Source: Rugamonas sp045984285 (GTDB lineage Bacteria; Pseudomonadota; Gammaproteobacteria; Burkholderiales; Burkholderiaceae_D). From it: a DNA stretch of 64,000 bases. The DNA lies in the NCBI RefSeq assembly GCF_045984285.3, contig NZ_JBJQIK030000001.1, positions 1-64,000 on the forward strand, read 5' to 3'. Positions within the stretch are counted from its first letter, which is position 1. Every line of letters begins with the position of its first letter. This document shows, one piece after another, positions 41,291-48,597 of the stretch. Below the pieces are notes generated by a model that had not been told where the DNA came from, did no database searches, and saw only the letters and a list, made by a program, of their open reading frames with translations. Position numbers and translations under genes: made by a program.

Positions 41291-41625
41291 CTAAATAGCC
41301 GGATGTAGTCCCAGGTAGGTAAGGAAAGGATCGAAATCCTTGTCGCTGTACAGCAGGGAGAGTTTGTGCTCGATGCAGTAGGTGGCAATCAGCGTATCGA
41401 TTGTTTTACGTACCGTAACCCCGCGCGACCTCAGGGCCCGAAAGTTCCTTGCTCCCTTGATTGCGATATCGCGTCCGACCAGATCTACCACCATAAGAGA
41501 AGTCAGAGAATCAGGTCGCCAATGACGACTGGTTCACGCGCGAGCGCGGCGTCCAGCGCATCGGTTTGTGGCGTGACGCTGCCCCTGAAATAGTCGATCC
41601 AGACACTTGAGTCGGCGAGAATCAC
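41291..41625 (-). pseudogene. Broken vapC (PIN-domain toxin)
   Basis: A GTG start overlapping the antitoxin stop (GTGA) gives VILADSSVWIDYFRGSVTPQTDALDAALAREPVVIGDLIL then TGA, the normal N-terminal third of a VapC PIN domain with the first catalytic Asp and the following Glu-region lost. In another frame LTSLMVVDLVGRDIAIKGARNFRALRSRGVTVRKTIDTLIATYCIEHKLSLLYSDKDFDPF continues the same fold with its two downstream acidic residues. The junction lacks roughly 20 codons that normally sit between IGDLIL and the helix before MVVDL, and it is out of frame. This indicates an internal deletion, so the toxin is inactive unless frameshifting occurs. Confidence 0.82.
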
Positions 41626-41903
41626 TCGTCCGCTCTCATGGTATCCAGATTGCCAACCCAGGAGAGCTTGCCGCGCAGCTGCCGGATCTTCTGTTGCTGG
41701 TGCAGCTGAATGACGCGGTACAGCGAGTCCGCGCTGAGGACTTCGCCGTCACCGAATGCATCGCTGAGGGAGCGTAATGCATGGGTGACATCTGTTTCAT
41801 CGCCAGAAGCGAGAACATCGTTCAGATAGTCGACCGCAAGTTTCGGATCCTTCCGAAACATCTCGACGGTAGCATCGGCATGGGAGCGGCTGATTGAGGA
41901 CAT
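41622..41903 (-). CDS. Putative antitoxin with HigA-like start and VapB-like end
   Basis: 93 residues with a strong GGAGG ribosome site. Residues 10-60 (ADATVEMFRKDPKLAVDYLNDVLASGDETDVTHALRSLSDAFGDGEVLSADSLYRVI) resemble the probable addiction-module antidote (HigA-like) family. The tail (KIRQLRGKLSWVGNLDTMRADE) resembles the C-terminus of VapB antitoxins, which contacts the PIN toxin. It overlaps the broken vapC by four bases. It may be a chimera formed by recombination between two antitoxins, or a lineage not known to me. The HTH looks incomplete. Confidence 0.6.
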   Translation of the reverse strand: MSSISRSHADATVEMFRKDPKLAVDYLNDVLASGDETDVTHALRSLSDAFGDGEVLSADSLYRVIQLHQQQKIRQLRGKLSWVGNLDTMRADE

Positions 41904-41991
41904 TCGAGCCTCCAGTTTGAATGGTGGCGCAGTTCACATATTCTAATGCTCTTCCGATCATATCCTGCGCTAGTCTAATTTACTTGATTAC

Positions 41992-42906
41992 TTAAGCCAG
42001 ATACTGAGCCAGCGCAGGTGAGGCGGCCCAGCGGGCGGTGAGGAAGTCGAGGAAGGCGCGGGCGGCGGGGCCGAGGGGATGGGCGGGGCGGACGGCGTAG
42101 ACGCCGGTTTCGCGGCCGGTCCAGTCCGGCATCAGCTGCACCAGCTCGCCGCTGCGGATCGATTCGGCCATGGTGACGGCGGAGTGGAAGGCGATGCCGT
42201 GGCCGTCTACGCAGAAGCGGTGCACGGCGTCGCCGTTGTCGGCGCGCAGGTGGCGCCGGGAGCGGAAGCTGCGCTCGCCGCTGGGGCCGAACAGGCGCCA
42301 GCTTTCGCCGTCGTGGCTGGCGGTGGAGACCAGGCAGCGGTGCGCGTGCAGCTCGTCGACCGTGGACGGCGCGCCGTGGCGCTGCAAATAAGCCGGCGCG
42401 GCGACCAGGATGCGGCGGTTGCGCAGCAGCTTGCGGGCGACCAGGCTGGAGTCATCCATCTGGCCGATGCGGATCGCCAGCGTGACGCCTTCACCCACGA
42501 TGTCCACATAACGGTCGCTCATCACGAGGTCGAGCTGCACGCCCGGATGCTCGTGCATGAAGGCCGACAGATGCGGCACCACATGCGTGCGGCCGAAGGC
42601 GAGCGGGATGCTGAGCTTGAGGATGCCGCGCGGGAGTTCCTGTGCGTCGCGCAGCCTTTCCCATGCGCCGCGCAACTGGTCCAGCGCGGCGCCGCATTCG
42701 GCGAAGTAGCGCTGGCCCGTATCGGTCAGCGACATGGCGCGCGTGGTGCGGTTGATGAGCGTGACGCCAAGATGCTGCTCCAGCGTCTTGACCAGGCGGC
42801 TGATGGAGGATGCCGTCATGCCAAGGTCTTCTGCCGCGCGCGCAAAACTGCGGCGCTCGGCGACGGCGACAAAGGCGCGGACCAGGTGCAGCGGCGGTGC
42901 TTCCAT
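41992..42906 (-). CDS. LysR family transcriptional regulator
   Basis: 304 residues: HTH (LVRAFVAVAERRSFARAAEDLGMTASSISRLVKTLEQHLGVTLINRTTRAMSLTDTG) and a periplasmic-binding-like effector domain (PHLSAFMHEHPGVQLDLVMSDRYVDIVGEGVTLAIRIG, the CrgA/AaeR-type subgroup). Start 42906 has GAGGAAG; the frame from 42921 adds five residues. It diverges from the PEP-mutase-family gene across 91 bases, the usual layout for a LysR regulator and its target. Confidence 0.9.
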   Translation of the reverse strand: MEAPPLHLVRAFVAVAERRSFARAAEDLGMTASSISRLVKTLEQHLGVTLINRTTRAMSLTDTGQRYFAECGAALDQLRGAWERLRDAQELPRGILKLSIPLAFGRTHVVPHLSAFMHEHPGVQLDLVMSDRYVDIVGEGVTLAIRIGQMDDSSLVARKLLRNRRILVAAPAYLQRHGAPSTVDELHAHRCLVSTASHDGESWRLFGPSGERSFRSRRHLRADNGDAVHRFCVDGHGIAFHSAVTMAESIRSGELVQLMPDWTGRETGVYAVRPAHPLGPAARAFLDFLTARWAASPALAQYLA

Positions 42907-42997
42907 TGCTTCCTCACGCAAAAGAATGTGTGCTTATTATGGCTATTATCATCGCAATTGGTGGTGATTAGAATGGATTTTTTTGTCCGGAGAGTCC

Positions 42998-43792
42998 ATG
43001 GCCAGCACCTTTCACGTCCTGCATCAGCAAGCCCTTCCCCTTATCCTGCCGAATGCCTGGGACGCCGGCAGCGCGCGCCTGATCGCGGGCGCCGGCGCGC
43101 AAGCCATCGCCACCACCAGCGCCGGCGTGGCCTGGTCGCTGGGCTACCGCGATGGCGATGTGCTGCCGGTGGAAGAGCACCTGGCGGCCGTGCGCCGCAT
43201 CCGTCGCGTGATCGAAGTGCCGCTCAGTGTGGATATCGAAGGCGGCTATGCGGATGACGCAGCCACCGTGGGCGAGCACGTGGCGCGCTTCATCGAGGCG
43301 GGTGCGGTGGGCGTCAACCTGCAGGACGGCAGCGGCGATCCGCTCCTGCTGTGCCGCAAGATCGAAGCGGCGCGCGGGGCGGCGGAGCGCCATGGCGTGC
43401 CGCTGTACATCAATGTGCGCACCGATGTGTATGCACGCAAGCTGGCGCCGCCGGGCGAGTGTGTGCAGGAGGTGCTGCGCCGCGCCGCCGTTTATGAACG
43501 CGCCGGTGCGGACGGGCTGTTTGCACTGGGGGCGGCCGATGCTGCGGAGATCGGCGCTATCGCGGCGGGCACGCCGCTGCTGCTGAATGTGGTGGCGTGG
43601 CCGGGACTGCCGCCGGTGCAGGAGCTGGCAAAGCTCGGCGTGCGCCGCCTGAGCGCAGGCTCCTGGCTGCCGCAAACGCTGTGGACGCACACGGCGGCAC
43701 TGGCGCGCGGCTTCCTCGAAGATGGCCGCTCCGAGCCGCTGATCGCCCATGCCGCAGCTTACGGCGACGTCAATGCGAGCCTGCCGGCCTAG
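42998..43792 (+). CDS. Isocitrate lyase/PEP mutase family enzyme
   Basis: 264 residues, TIM-barrel (LILPNAWDAGSARLIAGAGAQAIATTSAGVAWSLGY, VPLSVDIEGGYADDAATVGEHVARFIEAGAVGVNLQDG, INVRTDVYARKL). The Mg2+-binding Asp/Glu residues of DIEGGY are kept; the KKCGH loop Cys of isocitrate lyase is absent. Such proteins cleave or rearrange 2-hydroxy- or oxaloacetate-type acids (oxaloacetate hydrolase or 2,3-dimethylmalate lyase relatives). GGAGAG precedes 42998; a frame from 42983 adds five residues. Probably controlled by the divergent LysR gene. Substrate unknown. Confidence 0.85.
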   Translation: MASTFHVLHQQALPLILPNAWDAGSARLIAGAGAQAIATTSAGVAWSLGYRDGDVLPVEEHLAAVRRIRRVIEVPLSVDIEGGYADDAATVGEHVARFIEAGAVGVNLQDGSGDPLLLCRKIEAARGAAERHGVPLYINVRTDVYARKLAPPGECVQEVLRRAAVYERAGADGLFALGAADAAEIGAIAAGTPLLLNVVAWPGLPPVQELAKLGVRRLSAGSWLPQTLWTHTAALARGFLEDGRSEPLIAHAAAYGDVNASLPA

Positions 43793-44706
43793 CGCGCGGC
43801 TGTGTCCCCGAAAGCGCCGGATGCATGGATGGTGGCGACCAGATGGTCGAACACCAGCCGCACGCGCGCGGACACCGGGCCGCGCTGCGGACGGTAGACG
43901 TAAATATCCCATGGCGCCGGTGCATACTCGTCCAGCACCGTGACCAGCTGCCCGCTGGCGAGATAGCCGGCGTAAAGGAAGTGGCCCAGCTGGCCGAAAC
44001 CCAGGCCTGCGAGCACCGCATCGCGCTCGGTCTCGGGATCGTCGGCGACGAAAGCGGGGGCCGAGGGCACGAACTGCTGGTTGCCCGCAAAGTACCAGGG
44101 CCAGGCGCGCCCGGTGTTCGGGTCGTTCAATGCCGTCACGGGCATCTGGTACAGGTCGCGCAGCGTGGAAGGCCGCATGCGCGCCACCAGCTCAGGCGTG
44201 CCCACCACGCCCAGCGTCACCTTTCCTGCCGGCCGCACCACCAGGCGGCTATCGCGCATCTGGCCCACGCGCACGCCGATATCGATCTTCTCGTCCACCA
44301 CATCGGCCAGCACTTCCGTGAGATTGAGTTCGAGCTTGATGCCCGGATGCGCGCGCGCCAGTTCCAGCAAGGGCCGGGTGAGGTAGGAGCGCGCCACGCT
44401 GCGCGGCGCCGTAATGCGCACCGTGCCTGTCAGTTCCGCACCGTCGGCCGCATGCGCGGGCTCGAACAGCCGGTCCACCCGCCCCACCATCTCGCGCGCC
44501 TGGGCGGTGAAGCGCGTGCCGAATTCGGTGATCTGCACGCCGCGCGTATTCCGGTGGAACAGCAGCTCGCCCAGTTCGTCCTCCAGGTCCTTGACGGCGC
44601 GCGTGATGGCCTGCGGCGAGGTGCCGAGCCGGGCCGCGGCTTCCTTGAAGCTGCTGGCATCGGCCGCTGCGCAGACGAGGCGCAGCATTTCAAGTCGGTT
44701 CAGCAT
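43789..44706 (-). CDS. LysR family transcriptional regulator, divergent from iorAB
   Basis: 305 residues: HTH (MLRLVCAAADASSFKEAAARLGTSPQAITRAVKDLEDELGELLFHRNTRGVQITEFG) and effector domain (GTVRITAPRSVARSYLTRPLLELARAHPGIKLELNLTEVLADVVDEKIDIGVRVG). It lies head to head with the molybdenum oxidoreductase genes (110-base gap), so it is their likely regulator, and tail to tail with the PEP-mutase gene (four-base overlap at CTAG). The last codons (GCTTTCGGGGACACAGCC) carry a word, TGTCCCCGAAAGC on the plus strand, also present in the repeat at 47578-47626. Confidence 0.9.
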   Translation of the reverse strand: MLNRLEMLRLVCAAADASSFKEAAARLGTSPQAITRAVKDLEDELGELLFHRNTRGVQITEFGTRFTAQAREMVGRVDRLFEPAHAADGAELTGTVRITAPRSVARSYLTRPLLELARAHPGIKLELNLTEVLADVVDEKIDIGVRVGQMRDSRLVVRPAGKVTLGVVGTPELVARMRPSTLRDLYQMPVTALNDPNTGRAWPWYFAGNQQFVPSAPAFVADDPETERDAVLAGLGFGQLGHFLYAGYLASGQLVTVLDEYAPAPWDIYVYRPQRGPVSARVRLVFDHLVATIHASGAFGDTAAR

Positions 44707-44816
44707 GGGTCAGTGTTCCGTTTTTTGGAATTGTCAAATCGTAACATTTTCATTTATTCCGCGTGCGCGGCTTGCAATACTCAAAGATGCTCGACCGTTC
44801 ATAACAGGGAGAAAAC

Positions 44817-45287
44817 ATGGCGACCACACTCACACTCAATGGCAAACAGACCCGCATCGATCTTCCGGGCGATACTCCGCTGCTCTGGGCCCTGCGCGAT
44901 GAACTGGGCATGACCGGCACCAAATTCGGCTGCGGCATGGCGCTGTGCGGCGCCTGCACTGTGCACCTGGACGGCGAAGCGATCCGCGCCTGCATCACGC
45001 CGATCTCCAGCGTGGCCGGCAAGCGCATCACCACCATCGAAGCCATGGAAAAAGACAAGGTCGGCAAGGTGGTGCAGGAAGCCTGGATGGCGCTGGGCGT
45101 GCCGCAATGCGGCTACTGCCAGGCCGGCCAGATCATGACGGCCACCGCTTTCCTCAAGAGCAAACCGAATCCCACCGACGAAGAGATCGACGGCGCCATG
45201 TCCGGCAATATCTGCCGCTGCGGCACCTATACCCGCATCCGTGCGGCCGTAAAGCAGGCTTCGGAAAAGATCGGGGGCGGCAAATGA
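44817..45287 (+). CDS. iorA: Isoquinoline 1-oxidoreductase-type [2Fe-2S] subunit
   Basis: 156 residues, the small electron-transfer subunit of a xanthine-dehydrogenase-family enzyme. Plant-type cluster motif KFGCGMALCGACTVHLDG and a second cluster motif CGYCQAGQIM ... GNICRCGTYTRI. Passes electrons from the molybdenum cofactor subunit encoded next. AGGGAGAA precedes the start. Coupled by an ATGA overlap to the large subunit. The two-subunit layout without an FAD subunit is typical of the IorAB group; the electron acceptor is probably a cytochrome made elsewhere. Confidence 0.9.
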   Translation: MATTLTLNGKQTRIDLPGDTPLLWALRDELGMTGTKFGCGMALCGACTVHLDGEAIRACITPISSVAGKRITTIEAMEKDKVGKVVQEAWMALGVPQCGYCQAGQIMTATAFLKSKPNPTDEEIDGAMSGNICRCGTYTRIRAAVKQASEKIGGGK

Positions 45288-47572
45288 ACGCGATGAGCGA
45301 ACTGAATACCATCAGCCGCCGCAGCTGGCTGAAAAGCGCGGCCGCGCTGACCGGCCTGGCCCTGACCGTGGGCGCCAATGGCCTGGTGCGCGCCGAAGAG
45401 GCGAAGAAGTTCGGCGGCGACGGCATGCCGGGCGGCCTGGTGGATGACCCGCTGGTCTTCGTGTCGATCGGCGCGGACGGCATCGTCAGCATCGTCTGCC
45501 ACCGTTCCGAAATGGGCCAGGGCATCCGCACCAGCCTGCCGATGGTGGTGGCCGATGAGCTGGACGCCGACTGGAGCAAGGTGCGCGTGGTGCAGGCGCC
45601 TGCTGCCGAAAAGCGCGTGGGCAACCAGAATACCGACGGCTCGCGCAGCATGCGCCATTCCTTCCAGCCCATGCGCCATGTGGGCGCCTGCGCGCGCCGC
45701 ATGCTGGAACTGGCGGCGGCGCAGCAGTGGAATGTGCCGGTGGATGAAGTGCGCGCGGCGAACCACGAAATCGTGCACGCGAAGAGCGGCCGCAAGCTGG
45801 GCTACGGCGCGGTGGCGGTAGCGGCGTCGAAGCTGCAGGTGCCGCTGGAAAAAGAGCTGCGCTACAAGACGCCTGCCGAGTTCCGCTACATCCGCAAGGA
45901 AGGCGTGCGCGGTATCGATGCGAAGAAGATCGTCACCGGCAATACCCAGTACGGCATCGACACGCGCCTGCCCGGCATGACTTATGCCGTGGTGGCGCGC
46001 CCTCCCGTCATGGGCGGCAAGGTGAAGAGCTTCGATGCCAGCGCTGCGATGAAGGTGCCGGGCGTGGTCAAGGTGGTGGAGATCAAGGCCAGCCCCGCGC
46101 CCGCCATGTTCAACCCGCTGGGCGGCGTGGCCGTTATCGCGCGCAATACCTGGGCCGCCATCAAGGGCCGCGAGGCGCTGAAGATCGAGTGGGACAACGG
46201 CAAGCACGCCAGCTACGAGTCGGCGGCCTACAAGAAGACCTTGCAGGAAGCGGCGCGCAAGCCAGGCAAGGTGGTGCGCAATGACGGCGATGCGATGAAG
46301 GTACTGGGTGAATCGCAGCGCCGCATCGAGGCCGAGTACTATCTGCCGCACATCGCCCACGCCACCATGGAAGCGCCGGCGGCTGCCGCGCGCATCGAGA
46401 AGGGCAAGGTTGAAGTGTGGGCTCCCGTGCAGGCGCCGCAGGCCACCGTGGAAACCGTGGCAGCACATCTGGGTGTGAAGCAGGAGGATGTCACCGTCAA
46501 CGTCACGCTGCTGGGCGGCGGCTTCGGCCGCAAGTCCAAGCCGGACTTCGCTGCCGAGGCGGCGCTGCTGTCCAGGGCGATGAACGGCAAGCCGGTGAAA
46601 GTGACCTGGACCCGCGAGGACGACCTGCATCACGACTACTTCCATACCGTGTCGGTGGAGCGCATGGAAGCCGCGCTGGATGCCAACGGCAAGCCGACAG
46701 CGTGGCTGCACCGCACCGCCGCGCCGACCATCATCGCGCTGTTCGCGGAAGGCGCGAAGGGCGGGGCGGACTTCGAACTGGGCATGTCGGCCACGAATAT
46801 TCCGTTTGCGATTCCGAACTTCCGCGTTGAATCGCCAGAGGTAGAAGCGCATACGCGGGTGGGCTGGTTCCGTTCCGTGTCGAATATTCCGCACGCCTTT
46901 GCGGTGCAGTCCTTCGTGGCCGAAATGGCTGCGGCGGCGGGACGCGACCATCGCGACTATCTGCTGGAACTGATCGGGCCTGCGCGCAAGGTCGACCCGA
47001 AGGCAATGTCCGACGGCTGGAACTATGGCGAGTCGCCGGAACGCTACCCGCTGGATACCGGCCGCCTGCGCAAGGTAGTGGAGCTGGCCACGGAGAAGGC
47101 GGGCTGGGGACGCCAGCTGCCGAAAGGGCAGGGCCTGGGCCTGGCGGTAGCCTACAGCTTTGTTACCTATGTGGCGGCCGTGGTGGAAGTAAAGATCAGC
47201 GACAGCGGCGAGCTCAGTGTGACGAAGGTGGATATGGCCGTGGACTGCGGCCCGGCCATCCATCCGGACCGTGTGCGCTCCCAGATGGAAGGCGCGGCCG
47301 TGATGGGCCTGAGCCTGGCCATGAGCGGCGAGATCACCTTCAAGGACGGTGCTGCGCAGCAGGGCAACTTCCACGAGTACGAGGTGCTGCGCGCGAACCA
47401 GGCGCCGCGCGCCATCAACGTGCACATCGTCGAGCATGGGCTGGATGTGCCGCTGGGCGGGGTGGGTGAACCGGGGACGCCGCCGATTGCGCCGGCCCTG
47501 TGCAATGCCATCTTCGCGGCCACCGGCAAGCGCATCCGCGAGCTGCCGATCCGCGAGCAGTTCAAGGCATAG
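45284..47572 (+). CDS. iorB: Molybdopterin-binding oxidoreductase large subunit (isoquinoline 1-oxidoreductase beta type)
   Basis: 762 residues. A Tat signal (SRRSWLKSAAALTGLALTVGANG) sends it, with iorA, to the periplasm. The molybdenum-cofactor domain shows VCHRSEMGQGIRTSLPMVVADELD, QNTDGSRSMR, LGGGFGRKSKPDF, and the active-site Glu near the end (GVGEPGTPPIAPALCNAI). Oxidises an aldehyde or N-heterocycle with water as oxygen source; which one cannot be told. The open frame extends upstream through iorA in another phase; the ATGA overlap sets the start. Confidence 0.88.
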   Translation: MNAMSELNTISRRSWLKSAAALTGLALTVGANGLVRAEEAKKFGGDGMPGGLVDDPLVFVSIGADGIVSIVCHRSEMGQGIRTSLPMVVADELDADWSKVRVVQAPAAEKRVGNQNTDGSRSMRHSFQPMRHVGACARRMLELAAAQQWNVPVDEVRAANHEIVHAKSGRKLGYGAVAVAASKLQVPLEKELRYKTPAEFRYIRKEGVRGIDAKKIVTGNTQYGIDTRLPGMTYAVVARPPVMGGKVKSFDASAAMKVPGVVKVVEIKASPAPAMFNPLGGVAVIARNTWAAIKGREALKIEWDNGKHASYESAAYKKTLQEAARKPGKVVRNDGDAMKVLGESQRRIEAEYYLPHIAHATMEAPAAAARIEKGKVEVWAPVQAPQATVETVAAHLGVKQEDVTVNVTLLGGGFGRKSKPDFAAEAALLSRAMNGKPVKVTWTREDDLHHDYFHTVSVERMEAALDANGKPTAWLHRTAAPTIIALFAEGAKGGADFELGMSATNIPFAIPNFRVESPEVEAHTRVGWFRSVSNIPHAFAVQSFVAEMAAAAGRDHRDYLLELIGPARKVDPKAMSDGWNYGESPERYPLDTGRLRKVVELATEKAGWGRQLPKGQGLGLAVAYSFVTYVAAVVEVKISDSGELSVTKVDMAVDCGPAIHPDRVRSQMEGAAVMGLSLAMSGEITFKDGAAQQGNFHEYEVLRANQAPRAINVHIVEHGLDVPLGGVGEPGTPPIAPALCNAIFAATGKRIRELPIREQFKA

Positions 47573-47577
47573 TTGGC

Positions 47578-47626
47578 AGAGGGGGCAGATCCCACACGCG
47601 AAGCGTGCGGGGCTGTCCCCGAAAGC
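47578..47626. repeat. REP-like imperfect palindrome between convergent genes
   Basis: Outer arms GGGGGCAGAT and CTGTCCCC pair with gaps, and the inner arms CCCACACGC and GCGTGCGGG form a hairpin with GAA loop. TGTCCCCGAAAGC at its right end recurs at 43803-43815. May end transcription for iorB and the convergent hydrolase; no T-run is present. Confidence 0.5.
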
Positions 47627-47664
47627 CTGGTCCGTCACCGGGCACAGGCGGCGCGGACTGCGGT

Positions 47665-48528
47665 TCAGGCAGCGCTGGGGGCCATTTCCTCCAGCGCTGC
47701 CGGCGCGAATTGCGCCGTCAGGAAGCGCGCGATGCGCTGCTGGGTTTCCGGCAGATAGGGAATATCCATATGGTCGGAATCCGGAATGGTTTCGTCCAGG
47801 CGTACGCTGGTCAGCTGGGATACCAGCTGGTCGGTGTGCGAATGGGGCACGATATCGTCGCGGGCCGCGCGCAGGATATAGGTCGGCGCCTTCAGCAGCG
47901 AGGCGTACTTCACCGATTCGAAGCGGTGCTTCAGCACGAAGCTCACCGGCACGCCGCGGAAGCGGCGCTGCGCAATCGCGAGAATCGAATCATAAGGCGT
48001 GATCAGCACCATCGCGCTGGCCGGACGCTCCTTCGCCACCTGCACCGCCACGCCTGAACCCAGGCTGCGGCCCACCACGGCGATGCGCTGCGCGTCCACA
48101 TTGCGGCGGCTGGCCAGCCAGTCGTACAGCATGCAGCCATCTTCCACCATATGCTCTTCGCCGGGAATGCCGCGCGAGTCGCCATAGCCGCGGTAGTTCA
48201 TGGCCAGCACCGTCATGCCGGGGAACAGTGTGCCCGCATCGCGCACCACCCACGATACTTCCTCCGATCGCCCGCCGAAATACAGCACGGCCGGATGCGG
48301 GCCGGGTTCCTTGGGCGTCATCAGCCAGCCCGCCAGGCGCGTGCCGTCATGCGCGCGCAGCACGATGGCGCGCGTGCGGTGGCCGCTGCTGCGGGGGCTC
48401 TGCACTTCACGGATCAGGGTAGGGTTGAACAGCAGCTTGCGCTGCCCGGCGGCCATGGCGGAAACCACGCTGGCCCACAGGAAGCCTGCCACGCCCGCCA
48501 CGATCGCCATTTTTTTCGAGTTGTTCAT
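47665..48528 (-). CDS. Alpha/beta hydrolase, membrane-anchored or exported
   Basis: 287 residues. An N-terminal hydrophobic segment (MAIVAGVAGFLWASVVSAMAAG) gives a signal anchor. The hydrolase core has the nucleophile elbow GRSLGSG, oxyanion strand VLYFGGRSEEVSW (in place of HGGG), acid Asp in RAARDDIVP and His in DSDHMDIPYL. Similar to the Bem46/FSH-like peptidase-type esterases that carry YRGYGDS. Substrate unknown. An imperfect hairpin (48551-48586) separates it from the upstream CocE gene. Confidence 0.82.
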   Translation of the reverse strand: MNNSKKMAIVAGVAGFLWASVVSAMAAGQRKLLFNPTLIREVQSPRSSGHRTRAIVLRAHDGTRLAGWLMTPKEPGPHPAVLYFGGRSEEVSWVVRDAGTLFPGMTVLAMNYRGYGDSRGIPGEEHMVEDGCMLYDWLASRRNVDAQRIAVVGRSLGSGVAVQVAKERPASAMVLITPYDSILAIAQRRFRGVPVSFVLKHRFESVKYASLLKAPTYILRAARDDIVPHSHTDQLVSQLTSVRLDETIPDSDHMDIPYLPETQQRIARFLTAQFAPAALEEMAPSAA

Positions 48529-48550
48529 GTTGCCCAGTCTAACGGCAAAT

Positions 48551-48586
48551 GCAGCAAGGCAGCGCCCGATGGGCGCGCCTTGTTGC
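48551..48586. terminator. Strong hairpin between two minus-strand hydrolase genes
   Basis: GCAGCAAGGCAGCGCCC and GGGCGCGCCTTGTTGC pair with one bulge and one G-T, loop GAT. T-runs follow on the plus strand (TTTTT); on the minus strand only CTGCATTTG follows, so termination of the CocE gene would be partial. Confidence 0.55.
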
Positions 48587-48597
48587 TTTTTCGCAGA

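Noticed and set aside
41291..41494. 67-codon frame read as an independent small gene
   Set aside because: Its residues continue the PIN domain begun at 41625, so it is the 3' part of a disrupted vapC.
45227..47638. 803-codon minus-strand frame opposite iorB
   Set aside because: Shadow of the molybdenum enzyme gene; no domain and no ribosome site.
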